DNA from: Isoetes taiwanensis
Lineage: Eukaryota > Streptophyta > Lycopodiopsida > Isoetales > Isoetaceae
NCBI GenBank assembly: GCA_021234155.1
Contig: JAJEKV010000094.1
Location: 312,284-376,283, forward strand
Length of the DNA stretch: 64,000 nucleotides
Direction: 5' to 3'
The translations under genes were made by a program, and so were the position numbers. Within the stretch, counting starts at the first letter, position 1, and every line of letters begins with the position of its first letter. This document shows, one piece after another, positions 1 to 10,694 of this stretch. A model generated the notes under the pieces. It searched no databases and was not told the DNA's origin. It worked only from the letters and a program-made list of their open reading frames with translations.

Positions 1-1462
1 ATTTTCCCTTTGTGGGCTACGAAAGTGCAAAATGAAGAAAGGAGAATAAAAAGTTTTGAAGCTAGTAGAGCAGGAGACGCAAACCCCGTTCTTGCTAACT
101 ACATAAAAGGGCTGGCAAGTGGAATTGGATGTCCATCTGCTAGCTGTCATCAACAATTCTAACCTGTAACATATGCCAAACTCAAAGCGTTATTCATGAA
201 CAACAAATGCTGAGGCCACTTTGAAACCGGGCTACCTGAAATTACAGCCTCAAGCTATCACCGCAGCGAGGGCCGGTACTATGGCATGAAGTCGAAGCTC
301 AAATCAAGAAAACAAAAGCAATGAATTCATATTGATGCTCTTAAAGGATCAAACCACGCAGCGTAGTATCAATGTGCTATATAGACCAACAACCGCTCCA
401 TTGCACGAATTGATCCAAGATCCTGGACAGTAATGACGTGACTCCAATAGAAAAAATACTATAACATATAATGGAGCGTAACATCTCTAGCACATTCTGG
501 ATTCTATAATATACCCGGACATATGAAGTTACAAAGCCATCAACTTCAAGAAGTCGCTTTGTTTTAACATATTTTGCAACAGATCCTTCCATGTCAAGAC
601 TCTTCATCATAAAATGGTTCTCGAGTATAAATCTTAAATGGACAATACTATCCAAAGGATTAAAGCTAACTTTGAGATTATCCCAAGAAATTTACCACCA
701 ATTTTGAATATCGCATCTTTGAGATCTTTGAGGATAACCGCATCGCCCATCCGCTTATATCAATTTTTGAGTTTATGCTTCCATCTATCTCGCGGCCCAA
801 GTAGAGGCATTCGGGATTGGAGGCTTCCACATATCCCCATGTTCTAAGTAGATGCCGCATGGCCGTGACAAAAAGGTTAACCGCGAAACCATAACCAAAA
901 CCCCGCCCTATTGGGATGCCGAAATATCCCTAAATGCAAGTTTGATTTAATATAGCCGAAAAGCAAACCAGACAAAGCATCAGCCCCTGGCCGTGGTTAA
1001 ACTACTTAAAACATGCTATTGAAGTTTTTGATGCACATGTAACCCGCCGCCCAAACCGGCTGAATCGCAGCAAAATCAACTTGTTTTAAGCAAAGGAAAG
1101 GGCGCGCTGGATCGGGCCCGATGGCAAATAATAGGCTAAATGGTTTGGGCCCTAAAATATGAGCTGGCCCCAGAGGGAGGCGCAGATGGTCTACTGGTCG
1201 GTGATGTCTTTGATCCGACTCAAAGCCGGATATCAGATGGTAGAGCTGCGGTCCCCAGACATCTTCGCCACGATTTGCATGCCGTAGTTTTGAATCCGGC
1301 CACCCAGCTGTTTTCAGAATCGGCCTGTAACCAGCAACCGGGTTGCAACCGTGAACTGCTGTGAAAGCCTGTAAGGGGAAGGCTATTCCTTTTTCCCGGA
1401 ATAATCACGCACTGCCTATTTAAGAGTTAGGGCCTGACCAGGGTGCGGTCCATTACACAACA
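1..1462. other. Left flank without a recognisable gene
   Basis: I see no protein family, RNA gene or structured repeat here. Open frames are short and overlap on both strands, which is typical of non-coding sequence. The stretch before 1462 ends in a host A that precedes the Helitron-type TC terminus at 1463. Confidence 0.5.
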
Positions 1463-1500
1463 TCCTATATTATAAAATTATAGCGTGTCTTCAATGGTTT
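1463..1500 (+). mobile_element. Isolated Helitron 5' terminus
   Basis: The sequence starts TCCTATATTATAAAATTATA and is preceded by A. It matches the 5' ends of the three Helitrons defined at 13340, 30038 and 50917 (consensus TCCTATATTATAA then TTATA). Helitrons begin with TC and insert between A and T, so the context fits. No plus-strand 3' hairpin plus CTAG was found downstream. This is either a truncated copy or an element whose interior includes the purine tract that follows. Confidence 0.6.
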
Positions 1501-1589
1501 CTAACTGATTTGTCGAGGATTTGATCAATTCAATGGTGGAGATGTGATGTGTTGTTCCAACTAAAATTTCATCTTGACTATGGCTTCAA

Positions 1590-3890
1590 TATGAAAGGAA
1601 AAGGAAAAGGGAAGGATTCATTATGAAAGGGAAAAGGAAAAGGAAAAGGAAAAGGGAGTTGAAAAGGAAAAGGAAAAAGGGGAAGGGAAAAAAAGAAAAC
1701 GATGAAAGGGAAAAGGGAAAAGGAAAAGGGAAAAGGGAAAGGAAAAAGGGGAAGTGGAAAAGGAAAACGAAGGAAAGGGAAGGGAAAGGTGAAAAGTGAA
1801 AAGGGAAGGGAAAAGAAAAAACGATGAAAGGGAAAAGGGAAAAGGAAAAGGGAAAGGGAAAAGGAAAAACGATGTGAAAGGGAAAAAGGGAAAAGTGGAA
1901 AAGGAAAAGGGGAAGGGAAAAGGAAAACTAAGGAAAGGGAAAAGGAAAAGGAAAAGGAAGGGAAAGGAAAGACTTTATGAAAGGAAATGGAAAAGAAAAG
2001 GGGAAGGAAAAGAAAAACGATGAAAGGGAAAAAGGAAAAGGGAAAAGAATAAAAGAAAGGTAAAAGAGGAAAAGGAAAGAGAAGGAGAAAAGGAAAAAGC
2101 AAGATAAAAAGGAAAATAGAAAAGGGAATAGAATAGGCGAGGGGGAAAGGGAAAGGAAAAGGGCACCATGAGAAGGGTAAGAAGTTAAGGGTGAGAAAAG
2201 GGAGAAAAGGTAGGAAACAAGGAAAAGGTTGCAAAGTCCATGGGAAAGAAAAGTAAAAAGGAAAGTAGAGGGGAAAAGGGCAAAAGAGAACTTGGGAAAG
2301 GGAACGAGAAAAGAGAAAAAGGAAAGGGTGTGAAAAAGGGAAGAGAGAAAAGGTGAAGAAAAAGAGAAAAAGGGAAGCAAAAAGAGCACGAGAAAAGTGA
2401 GGTGGAAAGGATGGAAAAGGAGGAAAAGGGTGTGGGGGAAGTAGGAATAGACAAAGGGTAGGGGAGAGCAAAGGAATAGAAAAGAGGAAAAGAGGGAAGG
2501 AGAAAGGGCACGAGAAAAAGGAAGAGGGAAAGGGTGAGGAGATAGAAAAAGAAAAGGGAAAAAGAGTATGGGAAAGGAAAAGAAAAAGGAACAAGAAAGG
2601 AGAAAGTGAAAAGTGGAAAAGGGGAAGAGGATGGGGAAAGAAGGAAAAAGGGTACATAAAAAGGTTGAGAAAAGGAAATGGAAAGAGGCATATGAAAGGG
2701 AAAGGGAACGGAAAGGAAAATGTAAAGGAAGGGAAAGAGAAAAGGAAAAGGGAAAGCCGGTAACAGCGCAGAGCAAAAAGGGTGGGAGGAAAGTATGAAA
2801 AGGAAACTGGAAAGTTGAAAGGAAAAGAGAAGCTTAAAAGGAGAAGGGAAAGCAAAAGAGTACGAGGAAAAGGGAGAGAAATGGGAAAAGAGATGGGAAA
2901 AGGGCACGTGATCAAGAGGAAGAGGGGAAATGAAAAGAAAAGAAAAGAAAAAGAGTATGGGAAAAGGGAAAGGAAAAGGAAAGAGGGAGGGAGGAAGTGG
3001 AAATGGGAAATGGGGAAAAGGAAGAGGAAAGGAGGAAAGGACACGTAAAAATGAATGCAAGTAAATGTCATGGAAAAATAAAAACCTGAAAGAGAAATGG
3101 AAAAGGAAGGGGAAAAGAAAGTGAAAAGGGGCAAGAAGGGAAATGGATCTAAAAGGGAAGGCAAAGGAAAAGAAAGTGGGCGAGGGTGGAAGGAAGGGAA
3201 AAGGGCCAAGAAAAAGGAGAGAGCACAGAAAATGAAAGAGGCAAAGGGTGAGGAAAGGGAAAGAAAAGGAAAATAGAAAAAAAAGAAAAGAAAAAGGGGA
3301 TATGAAAAGGGAAAACGAGTATAAAAGAAGTAAGGAAAGAAATGAGTAGGGCAAAAATATAAAAAGGTGGGAAAAAGAAATGATGTAAAAGCAAGGGAAA
3401 AAGAAAGGAAAGAGAACTAGGAAAAGGAAAGGGAATGGGGAAAAAGAGAGGAAAAGGAAAACGGCGGAGAAAGGGATGAAAAGGAAAAGGGAGGGAAAAG
3501 CAAAAAGGATACAAGAAAAAGGGAGAGAACAAATAAGAAAAACGGAGGGCATGGGATAAAGAGGAAGAGGGCCTTTAAAAAGGAAGTTAGTAAGCATGAA
3601 AAAGACGGAAAATGAAACAAAAAACTGCATGGAAAAGGGAAAGGAAAAGAGAAAATGAAGAGGAAAGGGAAAGGGTGCGGGAAAAGGGTACTAAAAAATT
3701 AGAAAGAAATGGACAAGAAGGGAAGGGAATTGAAGGAAGGGAGAAGGTGGTTAAAATAAGGAAAAAGAAAAAAGGGAGAAGGAAAAGAAGACATATAGGG
3801 TAAATAGGAAAATGGAAAAGGAAAAAGAAAGTGCGTAATAGAATGATGAAAAAGAAACGATAGAGAAAAGACAAAAAGAAAGGAAGGGTG
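1590..3890 (+). repeat. 2.3 kb polypurine (GGAAAA-type) satellite tract
   Basis: The plus strand is almost pure A and G for about 2.3 kb. It is built of degenerate GGAAAA, GGGAAAA and GAAAAA units, with rare pyrimidines near 2760, 2905 and 3045. The reverse strand therefore reads as long FPFPFS-type open frames, which are composition artefacts. Units are most regular at 1590-2000 and more diverged to the right, suggesting expansion from the left side. Long homopurine tracts can form triplex DNA and are hard to replicate or assemble, so the true length may differ. Confidence 0.95.
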
Positions 3891-5339
3891 TGCCCAATAC
3901 ACAAAATCCTATTATACCCGGAAGAACACCGGACGGGTTTCTATTATAGTAGATTTGGCGAAAAGCGGAGTCCGAGATGAACAGGGCGTTTCCATCCACA
4001 AGAGCCCTTTAACTTATAAACAAAGAACTGGCAAATTCATTACTAGTTATAATATAAGATGATTAAGTAGTTGGGACGGGATCCCAGCCTTACCTCCGAA
4101 AACTATGAGGAAGAGCTGTCTACAGAGATAACTATCCCCGAATAAGATTAACAAGGTTCAAATTTGTCCTTCAACGCTATTATTGAGAGCTTTACGCTAT
4201 ATTGTATAATCATTCATTCATATGATGATACTAAATAGTAATATCGTAATTTTAGCGGAGTTTTAGATTAATCGGAAATGTACCTTACAATACCAATTAT
4301 ATTTTAAACCATAGTCAATGCCAGCACTTCCTTATAGCTTCATGAGACGCCGTGTTGAAACTATATTTGAACCATCGACGAGTGGCCCCGCTGCATCCGT
4401 AAAATGCATCTTTTTTACAAAATCACTATGCATCCGTGAATGTTTTGCTTTAACCATCAATGGATCAAGTAGCTCATCAATACTAATTCATGGTTTGACT
4501 CATATATTAATACATAGGTGGACTTACATGCATCAAGACGCAATATGTGCCTTGCAATGTAAGATGAATTTTCCCTTTAACAACCTTGACCAACCCACGC
4601 TTAGAAGATTAGGGGCAACGCGGAATGGTCGGAGGAGGGCGCTCACGCCCGCCGCATATGATGCTCCTCAACAATCAAGGATGAAGCAAACTGCTGATCG
4701 GTCGCCGATCACGACGGGCGTGATTTTCAATCGAACAAGACGCTGGCAATGTAGCCGGTTCAAAACATGTCGCAATCAAAGGTCAAAAAATCTTGAGCTT
4801 TACTCACTTATGTAAATAAGTTGCATGTTAATCATATCCAAATGCTATATTTCGCTTAATCAACACACGCAAGGGTCCTCAAAAGTTCGATCAGTTGCAA
4901 AAGACAACCATGTTATTGAAGTCTACCGAAGTCGCTTCCGACCACTAATGGAAGAAAACCAATCACAACCCGATCGCCTAGTCTTTTTCCCAACCCCGCT
5001 CGCTGGGGTTCTTTCATAGTTAAAGAGTTGCCGGCTAAAGGTGGAAGTGGAACCATCAAACCTTATAGCGTATATCGATCTCAAATGCTTTTGATGAATA
5101 TGTGGAAGCACAGGATAGGAAACAAAGAGCCCTCAATCGAATTGTGTCCGTCGAAAGGAACATGAAGATACCAATCAAGTCACCAGATTTTCAATGAAGA
5201 GAGATGCAAGCTAAGGTCAATATAACAGATGCATTTAGACTTGGGAAGAGACCGGGGGACAAGACACATACCGGTGAAGTTCACAAACCGAGAGGACCGT
5301 TTTCAAGTAATCAAGCAGACACATCTTGAAAAACAAATT
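3891..5339. other. Unassigned region between purine tract and LINE
   Basis: The longest open frame (4318-4815, plus, 165 codons) has no recognisable motif and mixed low-complexity residues, so I do not call it. The segment from about 5200 may belong to the 5' part of the following LINE, but I cannot place an ORF1 domain. A small inverted repeat with arms AACCCC/GGGGTT lies near 4994-5012. Confidence 0.4.
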
Positions 5340-5489
5340 CATATGGGTAAATGATGACCCTCACCAAGGAGCAAATGCAAGAGAAAAAGGAGATGGCTAA
5401 GTATAAAGAGGCACAAAAGAACAATCAGAAGGTGAAATGGAACAAAGGTAAGGCGGTAATAGAATAGGGACTAGGTGGGGGAGGCCTCC

Positions 5490-5980
5490 GGTGTAGTGAT
5501 TTGGAACATTAACAGTGACCATAAATAAGGTACTAAGTATGCGGGAGATTTTGGATCAAACCATGTAATATGCGTTTGGTGGAAACAAAAAGAGCACGAT
5601 TTATTTGTTTTACCGGACATTGATGATTTTGATTTAATATATTCAGTTAAAAACAAAAGACTTAGAGACACAGATATGGGTAATGACGGTGTTGCCTGCT
5701 TTGTCAGACCAAAATTTAAAGAACTTGTACAAGGAGTTAGCAGAGACATAAATTGTCAGTATATATGGCTAGAAATAAAGGATGTCAAGAACGCCATTAC
5801 TGGCTGTATGCTACTTTTGCTCCTAAAGCATAAACAAGCAGAAGCATAGATAGATACCAGCGATGATGCCCGGCCGATGGGAAGACATATTTTTTCAGAT
5901 TAGAGCAAGATGTCATGAAATTTCGGGAAATGGGGAATGTAATCCTCACAGGATTTAATGCCGAGCGGGTAATTTACGAG
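5490..5980 (+). pseudogene. LINE endonuclease domain remnant
   Basis: One frame reads from VVIWNIN through SDHK, an internal stop, then HDLFVLPDIDDF, a block resembling KNKRLRDTDMGNDGVACFVR, and NCQYIWLEIKDVKNAITG. This resembles the middle of an APE endonuclease of plant LINEs. After a frameshift the block near 5935-5985 reads VILTGFNAE, where the family has LTGDFNAR, so the catalytic Asp of the GDFN motif is missing. It is non-functional by stop codons and by this loss. Confidence 0.7.
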
Positions 5981-7126
5981 CCACCTCTTTTTACCGGAGA
6001 GAAAAATCCATTATGGTTAGAACCCGTGGACGAGGCGAAAGCAGCAAAGATGTGGGCGTAAAAGAGAATCAAAAGACTTGGTAGTCACTAAGACAGAAGG
6101 CAATTTCTAAACTGTAGCAAAACAAGAAATCTTATGATATGTAATGGAATAAACAAATTTGTCGACACCATTAAGAACACATGCGAATGAGAAGCCGCGA
6201 TGAGACTATTTGGTTATGTCGAACATCTCTCGAATTCACCCACGAGCCTTCAATAGGGGAAGAAACAATGGAATCGATCAACGCCTAATCGGCTTTGGTC
6301 TACAAGTGGATGTACCGCTGTCCAGCCATGTTAATAAACAACGGGGTTATTACATGAAACCGTACCTACAAACCTTGATACAAAAGTTATTAATACAAAG
6401 CAAGCTGATTGATATTGACACACAAAGTCGGACCGCATGATGTAATCGATTTAACAAAGGTATTGGATGAAGCTGCCCGAGGTTTCACATCCCTCGAGCA
6501 CAAAAAGGTATGCCATGCATCATGGTTTGATTCTGAATCTTAAAATGCAAAAACAATGGAAAATCTGTGGTACCGAACATAAGGAGAGATGAAACACTTG
6601 TGCCAAGCCCAATCGTGGAGGAAGAAGAAGAGATGTTACATTCATAAATCGACAAGTCCTTCGTGTCGGCGGTATTTGGATGAACCAAAACCGTTTGGCA
6701 AAAGCTTAAAAAAGGAGAAAACAAGATGACATACCACCTGAGGCCTTGGATCTATGGAAATATGTACATCATTTGTACCACAAATGGAAACACAAAGAAA
6801 AGAGGAAGGCTATAACAGGTCTGATCTGGAAAATTACGCAGTAAGAAGTAGAAGATGGCATAAGAGCACTAGCAAATGGCAAAGCTCCGGATCTTTGGGT
6901 CTCAAGGAAGCGTAACATTTAAAGTGGGCGGATCAGATGTACATCCAATAATAGTAGACATGTTTAATAGAGCAAATGAACAAGGATTCCCAAATTGAAT
7001 GGTGTAAAAACAGAGTTGTTCCAATACACAAAGGAGGAGCAAAACAGGAAGTAGGCAACTTCTGGAACAATCCTTGTTAAGTAGTCTTTTTACCAAGTTA
7101 TATTCCACTATATTGGAGAAAACTAA

Positions 7127-8620
7127 GTGTTTGGGCAGAATCCAATCAAAAGAGCGGAGTCTCAAAATGGTTTTCGGGCAGGCGATCCACGCTTAGACCA
7201 TCCGGTGACACTAAAAGCCGTGATGATAAGGTTAAAGGTTCAAAAACCAAGCAGTATATGGCTTTTGGGACTTTTAAGAAAGCCTTTGACAAGGTTCCTC
7301 GGGAACAAGGATGGAGAAGATTAGAGAGGCTGAATGTTCCCCTTAATCTAAGAAATGCAATCAGAGTGCTAGTATACTTATCTCATCCGTTCTCATTGGA
7401 AGATGAAGGAGGGATTGAGAGTAACATCGGAGTTCCCTTGTCCCCGATGTTATTCGGTATTTTTATTGATAGTTTAGGACAGTGGCTGCATGAGAATTGT
7501 CCGGAAGGTATGGAGTTACATGGATATATAGTACAATTGTTGATGTATGCAGATGATGTTATTATTCTTGCGAGATCGAAGGAGCATATGCAGAAACACT
7601 TAGATAACCTGGCAGAATTCTGTGAGCAAACAAAGATGCAAGTAAATTTGGAAAAGACAAATACGATGACCGTAGGTGCTCTAAGACAAGCCAATTTCAG
7701 TTTTAGGAGCAGCCCGATAAATGTTTGTGATTCATATAAGTACCTGGGTCTTATCTTTAGCAGAAACCACAGTTGGCATGCATGTATCTCGCAAGGATAG
7801 AAGGAGGGCAAAAAGCAATGTATGCTTTGCAGAGCATGTGTAGGAGATCACACCTTTGGTCGTGGCAACTCAAGGTACGGTTATTTCATTCACTGGTACA
7901 GAATGTGATATTGTATGACTGTGAAATATGGGGACCAAGTCTTCCTCAATGTTTATGGGAGGATATTGAACAAGTTCTTAAGAAATTTCTGCGCCTGGAG
8001 CTGGGGGTTAAAGCCCAAACGCCATATCCTATGATGTTGACGGAATGTGGACTATTATCATTAGAAGGAGAAGCCCTTATTAAATGCATATCCTACATCA
8101 AGAAGGTACTTACAATGGATAATGATCGGATTGCATATAAAAGCATTAGTATCAAGCCGAGATAAAGGGCTACTTTTGATGAAGAAGTGGTTAAGCAAAT
8201 GGGGGATATCGTGGGAGGAAGTAGCGGCTGACTCAGATTTAAGGAAGTGGCTCTCGGATAGAATCGGGGAAGAAACTATGGGCCCAACCAATGACAAAGA
8301 TGATATTATACGAAGTTACACATCAATCCCAATCTCGGAACCCGACCTCACATCTGAAAGAAAACATATCCATACGAAAACGGCATGCCATTTGTAGGAT
8401 CGTTTGAGCTCACATCATTTAGGGATTGAAAACAGGGGAGATGGGGACATATCATCCCGAGAGATCTAAGATATTGCAAAGTCCAATCTTTGACCCGGAG
8501 AAGAAAGGCGAAGATCATGCACTACTTAGGTGTCGGGCATATGTGAATATTAGAGAAAACTATGACATATCCCGGAGAATCTCCAATCACTATTCACTTT
8601 GGATGGGGATACTTTAGGGA
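7127..8620 (+). pseudogene. LINE reverse transcriptase and C-terminal region remnant
   Basis: The RT core is readable in pieces. A finger block (QNGFRAGDPRLDHPVTLKAV) lies near 7153-7215. The palm reads FKKAFDKVPR near 7270, then GVPLSPMLFGIFIDSL near 7427-7475, and the catalytic block LLMYADDVIIL near 7536-7570 (YADD). A thumb block CDSYKYLGLIFS follows near 7730. After a frameshift at about 7780 the frame continues with YDCEIWG and LECGLLS-like blocks typical of the region after RT. A late block HALLRCRAYVNIREN lies near 8515. RT would copy the element RNA at a nicked target; this copy cannot do so because of frame breaks. Confidence 0.88.
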
Positions 8621-8809
8621 AATATGTAATTGAACTTCTCGATATCGCGGACTCACCGCCTAGATGACAAACAAAAGATGATGTAGAAGATACATTAAGT
8701 GAGAGTGATGAGCTAGATGAGGACTTCGAGACTCATCTATTGTTTTACTGACATCGTTTGATGATTGTTGTCTAATAGGCCTTTGAGGCCTCCCATAGAC
8801 ATAATACAC

Positions 8810-8829
8810 TTTCTTTCTTTCTTTCTTTC
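8810..8829 (+). repeat. (CTTT)n microsatellite, LINE 3' tail
   Basis: Five tandem TTTC units close the LINE at its 3' end. Plant LINEs of this kind often end in short tandem repeats rather than poly(A). Confidence 0.7.
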
Positions 8830-8833
8830 ACGA

Positions 8834-9890
8834 TCTTCATCTCTCTCACGATCTTCATCGCTGCCGCCCCTTGGGTTTAGCGGCCAAAGTCCCGAACTCG
8901 AACTCGTGGATTGAAGTCTACCCTGAGATGTATTTATGGTGGGTAATAGGTATGGAATCACTTGGCCACCGACAGCAGCGAGGGGATTATTGGGGCGGTT
9001 TGCTTTAGGTTAGGTTTTTGTTTAGGTCTATTGATGGGCGGCGGCGATGGCGGTTGAGGAGATCGCACAAAATGCGACCAGCCTACGCTTCAATCCATTG
9101 CGCATACACGTTGATCCTCATATCAGCGAGAAGAATGTACGATAACAAATCAATCCTCATATCAGCGAGAAAAATATACGAGATTAGATCAAGAACTTGC
9201 CGTGGTTACATACTCATATTTTCTACTGGTAAGTTCAGAAAGTTCTCTTTTAAATCTGTTTTTTATTTTGTCTCTTTATGCTGAAACACATTAGTTTCAA
9301 TTTACAGCAATATGGAGTAGCGATTTTGGCAGATTCTCTGCCTTTTACATGCTGCTCACAATGGATGTTATTGTTCAAGAATCTAAAAACATTCTTTCAT
9401 TCTGCCTTCTTTCCGTGCTGCAATCTTCAACAAAGGTATGCATTTATACTTTCACGTTTTTAGTGCAGGAATGGTAAAGAATCATGGATGCTCATTTCGA
9501 TATTCTTGTGGTTTTACACTTCTGGTTTTGCAAGAAGATAGCTTTCATTCTACAAGAAGAATGAGCAGTATTCGTTGTTTGATGATGTGCCATTTGTTAA
9601 AGTAATAGTATTTCGTTTTTTATTTCATAATATTTTTCAATGGAAGAACAATACGGAACTGCAGTAAGACATATCTTGCGAATGACAGGATTTTTCATGC
9701 TGGCAGGGACACTCTAGCCCTCTTCTTCTCTTTCTACTGGCTTCTCTGAAGTCATAAGAGCATGAAGCTTTGATGTGGCAAAGCATCAGCAATGGTCTCT
9801 CCTTGGAGGAGCAGGTAATGGAGGTAATGGATGCAACGCTTCTCGGCTTTGAATCTTATGCTATTTATATCATTTCTTCATATCATTCTC
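8834..9890. other. Unassigned region with a small direct repeat
   Basis: No gene is recognised. A direct repeat with core CTCATATCAGCGAGAA occurs at about 9116 and again at about 9156 (40 bp period). Short open frames on the plus strand have no family resemblance. Confidence 0.4.
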
Positions 9891-9894
9891 GTGC

Positions 9895-10046
9895 ATGTAT
9901 TCTAACTGTGCCTCTCCTAGAAAGTGATGTCGTATATTCTATCTGTGCCTCTCCTGGAGAGTGCTTTAATCTATTCTAACTGTGCACTTTCTTGGAGAGT
10001 GCTTCATATATTTTAACTGTGCCTCTCCTGGAGAGTGATGTCATAA
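9895..10046 (+). repeat. Short tandem repeat, about 40-50 bp unit, four copies
   Basis: Four imperfect units share the core CTGTGCCTCTCCTGGAGAGT. The right part CTCTCCTGGAGAG is itself palindromic, so each unit can form a small hairpin. The third unit is the most changed (CACTTTCTTGGAGAG). Confidence 0.8.
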
Positions 10047-10439
10047 TTAAAGCTTTTTCTTCATTAATCTTTCATACTTGCAGGTGGTGGATCCAGGTGG
10101 CAACAAATTTGGAACAAATCTGGGAGGCAAATGGTGAATGCCTTAATGCCTTGCTCTCTTTTGATCAGAGTGACTGACATTCCTTTGAATTCAGGCTTCT
10201 ATTACTGCTTCCATAGATACCAATAGATACCAATGTTGCGCAGATTTAAATGAAGGGATGAATTAGCTGGCACGGAATGGCAAGTTTTCAGAATGATTTA
10301 ATGATTGAAATGAATTTGAGTACCGGGATTGGATTGGTCTTGCATAGTGTAGACTAAACAGATATTGAGATTCCAGTACAATGTCATTTAAGGGATTTGG
10401 ATTTTCTCAAGGTTCGACTCCTTGTTCCTATATAGAGAT

Positions 10440-10694
10440 TTTTAAAGGCCCCCAAATCATACCTATAAAACACTATATATTGCACACCATATATTATATC
10501 TACAAACCATACCTATGAAACAACAATACCATATCTATAAAACACTACATCGTACATACCTATGAAACACTATATTGTACAATATCATGTTGTATCACAC
10601 TACTGTAAATCAAGGAAGATAGATGGGGTAAAACATCATATCACAAAACTTGTTATATTAAGCAATATTACACATCGTACACTTTAAGTAGAAA
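10440..10694. repeat. AT-rich AACCAT/CCTATGAAAC-type repeats, left of Helitron 1
   Basis: This stretch holds repeated ACCTATAAAACAC, ACCATAT and CCTATGAAACA words. It resembles 13341-13560 on the far side of Helitron 1 and, in kind, the ATGGTT-rich blocks at 40.09-40.56 and 44.9-45.6 kb. I read it as part of a subterminal repeat region of element 1 that Helitron 1 has split. The element boundary itself is not fixed. Confidence 0.45.

Larger units (their letters stand above)
5340..8833 (+). mobile_element. Decayed LINE (non-LTR retrotransposon) with CTTT tail
   Basis: An APE-type endonuclease region (about 5490-5980) is followed by a reverse transcriptase region (about 7127-7800), a post-RT region (about 7800-8620) and a short 3' tail of (CTTT)n at 8810-8829. 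This is the order expected for an ORF2 of a plant LINE. The reading frame shifts and stops many times, so the copy is dead. The 5' boundary is not defined. A related but separate copy lies at 56.0-59.3 kb. Confidence 0.85.

Noticed and set aside
1578..3630. Minus-strand open frames of 543 and 481 codons rich in Phe, Pro, Ser and Leu
   Set aside because: They are translations of the polypurine tract read in several frames at once; stops are absent because of composition, and no domain is present.
4030..4060. CTAGT followed by TTATAATATAAGAT, resembling a Helitron 3' end next to an inverted 5' end
   Set aside because: There is no GC hairpin before CTAG and the terminal TC context is imperfect; chance in AT-rich sequence is likely.
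4318..4815. 165-codon plus-strand open frame
   Set aside because: No motif, no homologous repeat partner in the window, no promoter or splice context; treated as chance.
7383..7811. 142-codon minus-strand open frame
   Set aside because: It lies exactly antisense to the LINE RT core and is a shadow of it.
10405..10435. GGTTCGACTCCTTG as a Pol III B-box of a SINE or tRNA
   Set aside because: It is isolated, with no A-box at the right distance and no second copy.
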